Assembly: GCA_030428745.1 (NCBI GenBank)
Contig: JAUIEG010000131.1
Location: 1 to 7,220, forward strand
Origin: Alphaproteobacteria bacterium
Lineage (GTDB): Bacteria; Pseudomonadota; Alphaproteobacteria; Caulobacterales; Parvularculaceae
Direction: 5' to 3'
Length of the DNA stretch: 7,220 bases
Positions 1 through 5,146 of the stretch are shown here, in pieces. Positions within the stretch are counted from its first letter, which is position 1. Every line of letters begins with the position of its first letter. The notes under the pieces are model-generated. The model was not told where the DNA came from. It did no database searches and saw only the letters and a list, made by a program, of their open reading frames with translations. The position numbers and the translations under genes were made by a program.

Positions 1-15
1 CCCAACGAGTAAGAC

Positions 16-21
16 AGAGGG
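16..21 (+). promoter_or_regulatory. Ribosome binding site of ilvC (decides start)
   Basis: The purine stretch AGAGGG lies 11 nt before ATG 33 but only 2 nt before the in-frame TTG at 24. The spacing therefore favours ATG 33 as the ilvC start. The family N-terminus (MRVY...) supports the same choice. Confidence 0.6.
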
Positions 22-32
22 ATTTGAACGAC

Positions 33-1043
33 ATGAGAGTCTATACGGAAGACGATGCAAACCCGGCGATTGTGAAAAACGATGTTGTCGCCGTCATTGG
101 CTATGGCAGTCAGGGTCGCGCGCATGCGCTGAACCTGCGTGATTCAGGTTGCAAGGTGATTGTCGGCGTGCGCCCTGGCGGGCCGGGCGCAAAACGGGCC
201 GAAGAAGACGGTCTTGAAGTCGCCAATGTCGCCGAGGCGTCGAAACAGGCGAAACTGATCGCTGTTCTGACGCCGGACATGACCCATGAACAGATTTTCA
301 ATGAGCAGATTGCACCCAATCTGAAAGACGGCGATGCGCTGCTTTTCGCGCATGGCTTCACGGTGCTATATGGCCGCGTCAATCCGCCGGCCAATGTGGA
401 CGTCATCATGGTGGCTCCGAAAGGCCCGGGCGGTCTGGTGCGCTCTGAATATGAACGCGGCCGCGGCGTGCCGAGCCTTTTCGCCATTCATCAGGATGCG
501 ACCGGCCAGGCGAAAGACAAGGCGCTTGCCTACGCCAGCCTCATCGGCGGTGCTTCGGCGGGCGTCATTGAAACGACCTTCCGGGAAGAAACCGAAACCG
601 ATCTCTTCGGCGAACAGGCGGTTCTGTGCGGCGGTGCGTCGGAACTTGTTATCGCCGGGTTCGAAACCCTCGTCGAAGCAGGCTACCAGCCGGAAATCGC
701 TTACTACGAATGTCTTCACGAGCTGAAGCTGATTGTTGACCTCTTCTATGAGGGCGGCATCACGCGCATGCATGACTTTATTTCCGAGACCGCGAAATAT
801 GGCGACTTCGTTTCCGGTCCGCGCGTTATCAACGCGGAAACAAAACAGCGCATGAAAGAAGTTCTGACAGACATTCAGAATGGCTCTTTCGCCCATGACT
901 GGATTGTTGAGAACCAGGCCGGCAAGGTTCGCTACAACCAGATGCTCCGCGCCGACCTTGAACATCCGATCGAAAAGACCGGCAAGGAACTGCGCGCGCG
1001 CATGTCCTGGTTGAAGCCGGGCGCGAACACGAAACCTGACTAA
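33..1043 (+). CDS. ilvC: Ketol-acid reductoisomerase (class I, short form)
   Basis: The enzyme converts 2-acetolactate or 2-aceto-2-hydroxybutyrate to the dihydroxy acids of the valine/leucine and isoleucine pathways, using Mg2+ and a nicotinamide cofactor in the cytosol. From ATG 33 it is 336 aa, normal for class I. The Rossmann motif GYGSQG is at residues 23-28. Standard active-site positions are all present: H107, K130, D190, E194, E226, E230 and S251. The TTG 9 nt upstream was not chosen because its ribosome binding site would be too close and family members begin MRVY. Oddities: the cofactor loop after beta-strand 2 (R47-P-G-G-P-G-A53) has Gly at both positions where relatives usually carry Ser/Thr for the NADPH phosphate. 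AHGFTVLYG replaces the usual AHGFNIHFG-type sequence, and KGPGG the common KGPGH. The C-terminal knotted domain (about 183-330) ends without the NKLVDKAKN-type tail I recall from many alphaproteobacteria. It is followed 25 nt later by ilvB. The identification is very secure; cofactor preference is open. Confidence 0.97.
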   Translation: MRVYTEDDANPAIVKNDVVAVIGYGSQGRAHALNLRDSGCKVIVGVRPGGPGAKRAEEDGLEVANVAEASKQAKLIAVLTPDMTHEQIFNEQIAPNLKDGDALLFAHGFTVLYGRVNPPANVDVIMVAPKGPGGLVRSEYERGRGVPSLFAIHQDATGQAKDKALAYASLIGGASAGVIETTFREETETDLFGEQAVLCGGASELVIAGFETLVEAGYQPEIAYYECLHELKLIVDLFYEGGITRMHDFISETAKYGDFVSGPRVINAETKQRMKEVLTDIQNGSFAHDWIVENQAGKVRYNQMLRADLEHPIEKTGKELRARMSWLKPGANTKPD

Positions 1044-1068
1044 GACTTGTAAAAACCGAGGCTCTGAA

Positions 1069-2862
1069 ATGACTGCTTCTCAAGCAAAACAAGAGACCAA
1101 GACGGCGGCGATCACGAAATCGGGCGCTGAACTTCTCCTTGATGCGCTGGAGGAGCAGGGCGTGGAGGTGATCTTCGGTTATCCCGGCGGGGCGGTGCTG
1201 CCGATCTATGATGCGCTCTTTGCGCGCGAAACGATCCGCCACGTTCTGGTGCGTCACGAACAGGGCGCGTTGCACGCAGCGGAAGGCTATGCGCGCTCCA
1301 CGGGCAAGGTCGGCGTCGCGCTGGTGACGTCGGGGCCCGGCGCCACCAACGCCGTCACCGGCCTCGCCGACGCGTTGCTGGATTCCATTCCGGTTGTCTG
1401 TATCACGGGTCAGGTGGCGCGCCCGCTGATCGGCACCGACGCTTTTCAGGAATGCGACACTACCGGCATCACCCGGTCCTGCACCAAATATAATTATCTG
1501 GTGAAATCATCGCATACGCTGTCCACGACCGTGCATGAGGCGTTTCATGTGGCGCGCAATGGCCGCCCTGGACCTGTCCTCATCGACATCCCAAAGGATG
1601 TTCAGTTCGAGACGGCGCAATACACGTCCCGCGCCGATGCGCGAAATCGAAATTGCATCGTCACGCCGGAGATCAACAAGAACCAGATCGATCAGGCGAT
1701 TGACCTGATGCGTTACGCCCGCCGTCCTGTGCTCTATACAGGCGGCGGCGTCATCAACGCCGGACCTGAAGCTTCGAAAGCGCTGCGCGAGCTGGCGAAA
1801 GCAACCGGCTTTCCGGTGACTTCGACCCTGATGGGGCTTGGCGCGTTTCCGGCGTCCGATCCCCAGTGGCTCGGCATGCTCGGCATGCATGGGTCTTATG
1901 AAGCCAACAACGCCATGCATGATTGCGACCTGATGATCGCTATCGGTGCGCGGTTCGATGACCGGGTTACAGGGCGTTTGGATGCATTTTCGCCCAACTC
2001 GCGCAAAGTCCATATCGATATCGATCCGTCTTCGATTAACAAGAATGTGCCTGTCGATATCGGCATTATTGGCGATGCTGGCGCAATCATGGACGCAATG
2101 CTGGCCGAGTGGAAACGCCGCGACAAAAAAGAAAAACATGAGCGTGAACGCATTGATGGCTGGTGGAGCCAGATCGACGGCTGGCGCGCGCGCAACTCAT
2201 TCCAATATGCGCCGGCGAAAGACGTCATCAAGCCGCAATATGCGATCGAACGCCTTTATGAGCTGACGCGGGGCAAGGATGTTTATGTGACGACTGAAGT
2301 CGGGCAGCATCAGATGTGGGCCGCGCAATTTTTCCATTTTGATGAGCCGAACCGCTGGATGACGTCGGGGGGGCTCGGCACGATGGGCTATGGCTTGCCG
2401 GCGGCGCTGGGCGTTCAGGCGGCCTATCCGGACGCGCTTGTCATAGACATCGCCGGCGACGCGTCTGTGCAAATGACCATGCAGGAAATGTCAGCCGCGG
2501 TTCAGCACGAGTTGCCGATCAAGATTTTCATTCTGAATAACGCTTATCTCGGCATGGTCCGCCAGTGGCAGGAGCTTCTCCATGGCGGGCGTTATTCTCA
2601 TTCCTATTCCGAAAGCCTGCCGGACTTTGTGAAGCTCGCTGAAGCCTATGGCGGCCACGGCATACGCGCTGAAAAACCGGACGAGCTCGACGCTAAGATT
2701 ATCGAGATGATTGAATCGCCGAAGCCGGTTTTGTTCGATTGCGTTGTCACACAGCAGGAAAATGTCTTCCCGATGATCCCGTCGGGCGCGGCGCATAATG
2801 AAATGTTGTTCGGCGAGATGGCGGAAGATGCAGTCTCGGAACAGGGGAAGACGCTGGTATGA
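1069..2862 (+). CDS. ilvB: Acetohydroxyacid synthase, large catalytic subunit
   Basis: This ThDP-, Mg2+- and FAD-dependent enzyme condenses two pyruvates to 2-acetolactate, or pyruvate with 2-ketobutyrate to 2-aceto-2-hydroxybutyrate. It is the first common step of branched-chain synthesis. The 597-aa protein has the three usual domains: N-terminal ThDP-binding (about 17-180) with FGYPGGAVLPIYDAL and catalytic Glu64 in RHEQGA; a central domain (about 205-345) with GARFDDR at 293-299; and a C-terminal ThDP-binding domain (about 400-560) with GDAS at 463-466 and Asn490-Asn491 closing the metal/ThDP motif. Trp500 in MVRQWQ is the residue linked to 2-ketobutyrate preference and herbicide binding. 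Residue 117 (GQVAR) is Ala where plants and many alphaproteobacteria have Pro. A GAGG ribosome binding site at 1058-1061 is 7 nt before ATG. The stop overlaps ilvN by 4 nt, indicating translational coupling to its regulatory subunit. It could be named ilvI or ilvG in other systems; a catabolic synthase is unlikely given the adjacent small subunit. Confidence 0.97.
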   Translation: MTASQAKQETKTAAITKSGAELLLDALEEQGVEVIFGYPGGAVLPIYDALFARETIRHVLVRHEQGALHAAEGYARSTGKVGVALVTSGPGATNAVTGLADALLDSIPVVCITGQVARPLIGTDAFQECDTTGITRSCTKYNYLVKSSHTLSTTVHEAFHVARNGRPGPVLIDIPKDVQFETAQYTSRADARNRNCIVTPEINKNQIDQAIDLMRYARRPVLYTGGGVINAGPEASKALRELAKATGFPVTSTLMGLGAFPASDPQWLGMLGMHGSYEANNAMHDCDLMIAIGARFDDRVTGRLDAFSPNSRKVHIDIDPSSINKNVPVDIGIIGDAGAIMDAMLAEWKRRDKKEKHERERIDGWWSQIDGWRARNSFQYAPAKDVIKPQYAIERLYELTRGKDVYVTTEVGQHQMWAAQFFHFDEPNRWMTSGGLGTMGYGLPAALGVQAAYPDALVIDIAGDASVQMTMQEMSAAVQHELPIKIFILNNAYLGMVRQWQELLHGGRYSHSYSESLPDFVKLAEAYGGHGIRAEKPDELDAKIIEMIESPKPVLFDCVVTQQENVFPMIPSGAAHNEMLFGEMAEDAVSEQGKTLV

Positions 2863-3425
2863 CCGCCCAAAACGCGACACCGAACGCTCCGTCCCAATCG
2901 GTCTATCCCGTTACGCGGGATGAAGGCGCCGACCGCGAGGTCATTGTCGCCGTTATTGTCGACAACGAGCCCGGTGTTCTGTCCCGCGTCGTCGGCCTCA
3001 TCTCTGCGCGCGGCTATAACATTGAGAGCCTGACGGTTGCGGAAACCGACATGGAGAAGCACACCTCGCGCATCACCGTGGTGACAACCGGCACGCCTTC
3101 AAAGATCGAGCAAATCAAGGCGCAACTCGGCCGTTTGGTCCCCGTGCGTCGTGTCATTGACGTTTCGGCCGAAACCGACGCGCTGGAACGTGAATTGGCG
3201 CTGGTCAAGGTCGTCAATGATGGTGAGCATCGGGTCGAGTCCATGAGGCTGGCGGATGTCTTTCGCGCCCGCGTCCTCGATACGACACACACGTCCTTCG
3301 TTTTTGAAATCACCGGTGCGCGGGACAAAATCAACGCTTTTATCGATCTCATGAAGCCTTTGGGGCTCTCCGAAGTTTCACGCACGGGCGTTTTGTCCAT
3401 ACGCCGCGGTGTTGAAAAGGACTGA
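2859..3425 (+). CDS. ilvN: Acetohydroxyacid synthase, small regulatory subunit
   Basis: This ACT-domain subunit activates the IlvB catalytic subunit and mediates feedback inhibition by valine in characterised homologues. The protein is 188 aa. A polar N-terminal extension of about 25 residues precedes the ACT domain (about 27-100), which contains VDNEPGVLSRVVGLISARGY followed by NIESL. Asn36 and Gly39 match the Asn11/Gly14 effector-site positions of E. coli IlvH, so valine sensitivity is likely kept (inference). The C-terminal ALS_ss_C-type domain runs about 105-185 with RVLDTTHTSFVFEITG and ends SRTGVLSIRRGVEKD, an alphaproteobacterial-looking tail. The start overlaps the ilvB stop as ATGA, with a purine-rich AGGGGA at 2843-2848. 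The last codons (GAA AAG GAC TGA) also carry the AAGGA ribosome binding site of the leucine-rich leader peptide that follows. The symbol ilvH is equally usable. Confidence 0.96.
   Translation: MTAQNATPNAPSQSVYPVTRDEGADREVIVAVIVDNEPGVLSRVVGLISARGYNIESLTVAETDMEKHTSRITVVTTGTPSKIEQIKAQLGRLVPVRRVIDVSAETDALERELALVKVVNDGEHRVESMRLADVFRARVLDTTHTSFVFEITGARDKINAFIDLMKPLGLSEVSRTGVLSIRRGVEKD
3417..3421 (+). promoter_or_regulatory. Ribosome binding site of the leucine leader peptide
   Basis: AAGGA is embedded in the last codons of ilvN, 8 nt before ATG 3430. This near-ideal Shine-Dalgarno spacing is the main evidence, apart from the leucine run, that the 19-codon ORF is translated. The other nearby ATG (3425, overlapping the ilvN stop) would be only 3 nt away and encodes just MPCW. 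Confidence 0.65.
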
Positions 3426-3429
3426 TGCC

Positions 3430-3489
3430 ATGCTGGTGAGTCATTTGCCGAATAGCCTATTGAGACTGCTCCTTAGCCCCGCGCGGTGA
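3430..3489 (+). CDS. leuL: Candidate leu operon leader peptide (attenuator), 19 aa
   Basis: The short ORF encodes MLVSHLPNSLLRLLLSPAR. Seven of 19 residues are Leu, and five fall in the six codons CTA TTG AGA CTG CTC CTT (3457-3474). There is one Val and no Ile, so any sensing should be leucine-specific. Five different Leu codons are used, including CTA, which looks rare in this locus. The ORF begins 4 nt after the ilvN stop and has AAGGA 8 nt upstream. Its UGA stop (3487-3489) sits inside a strong GC-rich hairpin just before leuA. Known leu leader peptides (E. coli LeuL) are similar in being short, carrying a run of Leu codons and preceding leuA, and leader-peptide attenuation is known in proteobacteria. 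By inference, ribosome stalling on the Leu codons when Leu-tRNA is scarce controls downstream leu expression. The peptide itself probably has no function. It is unusual in lying inside an operon. Sequence-only call; translation is untested. Confidence 0.78.
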   Translation: MLVSHLPNSLLRLLLSPAR

Positions 3490-3513
3490 AATCACCGCGC
3501 GATATAAATAGGC
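3455..3513 (+). promoter_or_regulatory. Possible long-range stem enclosing the leader hairpin
   Basis: GCCTATT at 3455-3461, which includes the CTA and most of the TTG Leu codons, is a perfect 7-bp complement of AATAGGC at 3507-3513. Pairing would enclose the 3480-3501 hairpin and end one base before ATG 3515. A ribosome stalled on those Leu codons would block this pairing, as expected for an attenuator's switching stem. Seven bp with four A-U pairs is weak, and chance is possible. Confidence 0.35.
3480..3501 (+). promoter_or_regulatory. Strong hairpin / palindrome overlapping the leader stop codon
   Basis: CGCGCGGTGA (3480-3489) and TCACCGCGCG (3492-3501) are perfect inverted repeats separated by AA. 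As RNA this gives a 9-bp, mostly G-C stem with an AAAU loop. The UGA stop of the leader peptide lies at the top of the 5' arm. The following bases (GATATAAATA) are not a U-tract, so it is not a textbook intrinsic terminator. It may be the attenuator's switching hairpin, a pausing or processing structure, or less likely a DNA operator palindrome. The structure itself is certain in sequence; its role is inferred. Confidence 0.65.
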
Positions 3514-3533
3514 GATGACAAAGGAACAGCAAT

Positions 3534-3538
3534 CAGGA
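3534..3538 (+). promoter_or_regulatory. Ribosome binding site of leuA (decides start)
   Basis: CAGGA ends 9 nt before ATG 3548. The earlier in-frame ATG at 3515 has only AGG at 3510-3512, two bases away, which is too close to act. A second AAGGA at 3521-3525 is 22 nt from ATG 3548, too far to serve it directly. Confidence 0.5.
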
Positions 3539-3547
3539 ATTCAGAAA

Positions 3548-5146
3548 ATGACCAACACGGGCTCAGATGTAAGTGACGTAAAAAAGGCGGAAGCCGGCCA
3601 CGTCAAGATTTTCGACACCACTTTGCGCGACGGCGAACAGGCGCCGGGCTTTTCCATGTCCACGGATGCAAAGCTCATTGTTGCGCGGGCGCTTGAGGCG
3701 CTGAATGTGGATATTATCGAGGCGGGTTTCGCTGCGGCGTCTCCCGGGGATGCGGCTGCGATTTCGGCGGTAGCCTCCGAAATTCAGAAGCCGACCATCT
3801 GCTCTTTGTCGCGCCTTAATGACAAGGATATTGAGGCGTCCGCTCGTGCGCTGGAGCCGGCCCGCAGAAAGCGTATTCACACCTTCATCGGCACCAGCCC
3901 GACGCATCGCGACGCTAAGCTGAAGATGACCAAGGACGAGATCATTGAGCGCATCGGCCGTCTCGTCGCTTTCGCGGTTCCACTGTGCGACGAAGTTGAG
4001 TTTTCGCCGGAAGACGCTATCCGCACTGAACGAGATTACCTGATCGAAGCGGTGAACACAGCGATTGAGGCTGGCGCTACGACAATTAATATTCCCGATA
4101 CGGTCGGCTATACGACGCCGGAAGAGATTACGGATTTGTTCCGCTTCCTGGCGGAAAATGCAAAAGGCGCGGAGAAGGTCACTTTTTCCACTCATTGTCA
4201 CGACGATCTCGGTATGGCGGTTGCGAATTCTCTTGCCGCCGTACGCGGCGGCGCCCGGCAAATTGAATGCGCCATTAATGGCATTGGCGAACGGGCGGGC
4301 AATTGCTCACTGGAAGAGGCCGTAATGGCCATCACAACCCGCCGTGATTTTTTCAATCTGGAAACGCAAATCGAGACCGAAAAAATCTATCCGGCGAGTC
4401 TCGCCCTGGCGCGGGTGACGCATAACCCGATCCCGCGCAACAAGGCGATTGTGGGCAAGAACGCCTTCGCCCATGAAAGCGGCATTCACCAGCATGGCGT
4501 CCTCGCCGACAAGCGGACCTATGAAATCATGGATGCGGAATCCGTGGGTATGCCCGCAAATTCAATCGTGCTCGGCAAGCATTCCGGCAAGCACGCTGTA
4601 CGCGCCCGGGCAGAGGGGCTTGGCTTTAAGATTTCCCAGCAGAAAGTCGAAGATATCTTCCCGGCGTTTAAGAAGCTGGCGGACACAACACGGGAAGTCA
4701 CGGATGCACAACTTGTCCGGCTGATCTCCGGCAATTCAATTGTGGACGGGCGCATTGGCCCATGGCGGATGCGCCGCACCGATCTCCATATCGATATGGA
4801 AGAAGGAACGAAACCCAATGCGCGGGTTACGCTGGAGCATGACGACGGCGAGACGCGGACGGTCACCCATGAAGGTGTCGGTCCGATCGATGCCGCCTTC
4901 GCGGCGGTATGTGCAATTACTGATGTTGCGGGCCGCATCAAAGTGCTTGATCTCCATCATGAGTCCGAAGAAGGCGTTGTGCGCGCCGACGCTGTAGTGA
5001 CCGTGGACGGTCGTGACTTTGCCGGCAAAGGAAAAGAAGTTGATATCGCCGATGCGGCGGTCGCAGCCTTTGTCGCCGCCATCAATCAGGCGGCGGCAAT
5101 TAATGCCGGGTTGAGTGTGATAGAAAATGAGGCCGCTGCATCATGA
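3548..5146 (+). CDS. leuA: 2-isopropylmalate synthase
   Basis: The enzyme condenses 2-ketoisovalerate with acetyl-CoA to 2-isopropylmalate, the committed step of leucine synthesis, and in characterised homologues is feedback-inhibited by leucine. From ATG 3548 it is 532 aa, close to E. coli LeuA (523). The HMGL-like TIM barrel (about 18-285) begins FDTTLRDGEQAPG with catalytic Arg27 and metal ligand Asp28. The metal-binding His216-Cys-His218 (THCHDDLG) and NGIGERAGN (244-252) follow. FAHESGIHQHGVL belongs to the linker region that completes the active site. The C-terminal LeuA regulatory domain (about 395-520) is intact, with a VGPIDAAF segment resembling the family's effector region. ATG 3515 would add 11 polar residues (MTKEQQSGIQK) but lacks a properly spaced ribosome binding site, so the shorter form is preferred. 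The gene is preceded by a leucine-rich leader ORF and hairpin, and its stop overlaps leuC as ATGA. Confidence 0.96.
   Translation: MTNTGSDVSDVKKAEAGHVKIFDTTLRDGEQAPGFSMSTDAKLIVARALEALNVDIIEAGFAAASPGDAAAISAVASEIQKPTICSLSRLNDKDIEASARALEPARRKRIHTFIGTSPTHRDAKLKMTKDEIIERIGRLVAFAVPLCDEVEFSPEDAIRTERDYLIEAVNTAIEAGATTINIPDTVGYTTPEEITDLFRFLAENAKGAEKVTFSTHCHDDLGMAVANSLAAVRGGARQIECAINGIGERAGNCSLEEAVMAITTRRDFFNLETQIETEKIYPASLALARVTHNPIPRNKAIVGKNAFAHESGIHQHGVLADKRTYEIMDAESVGMPANSIVLGKHSGKHAVRARAEGLGFKISQQKVEDIFPAFKKLADTTREVTDAQLVRLISGNSIVDGRIGPWRMRRTDLHIDMEEGTKPNARVTLEHDDGETRTVTHEGVGPIDAAFAAVCAITDVAGRIKVLDLHHESEEGVVRADAVVTVDGRDFAGKGKEVDIADAAVAAFVAAINQAAAINAGLSVIENEAAAS

Noticed and set aside
1..12. Possible 3' end of an upstream gene (Pro-Asn-Glu-stop in frame 1).
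   Set aside because: Only three codons before a TAA are visible, with no recognisable protein end; chance is too likely to call a gene.
24..32. TTG start for ilvC adding MND.
   Set aside because: The AGAGGG ribosome binding site is only 2 nt away and the family starts with MRVY; ATG 33 fits better.
3425..3439. ATG overlapping the ilvN stop (TGATG), as in other coupled genes here.
   Set aside because: It opens only MPCW before a stop and has too short a spacing from AAGGA; the ATG at 3430 gives the leucine-rich ORF.
3451..3461. Small palindrome AATAG-C-CTATT inside the leader ORF.
   Set aside because: A 5-bp repeat with a one-base centre cannot form an RNA hairpin as such and is too short to call an operator; its bases fit better in the possible pairing with 3507-3513.
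3460..3508. Internal promoter before leuA: TTGAGA at 3460-3465 and TATAAA at 3503-3508.
   Set aside because: The elements are 37 nt apart, far from the usual 16-18, and no other -35 fits the AT-rich block. A promoter cannot be supported by eye.
3480..3510. Classical Rho-independent terminator after ilvN.
   Set aside because: The stem is strong but GATATAAATA follows, not a U-run, and leuA appears to continue the operon. Kept as a regulatory hairpin of unknown mechanism.
3563..4261. 232-codon antisense ORF opposite leuA, and similar long antisense ORFs opposite ilvC (366-965) and ilvB (1507-2139).
   Set aside because: Each lies wholly opposite a conserved gene, with Arg/Ala-rich sequence and no recognisable domain, as expected for shadow frames at this GC.
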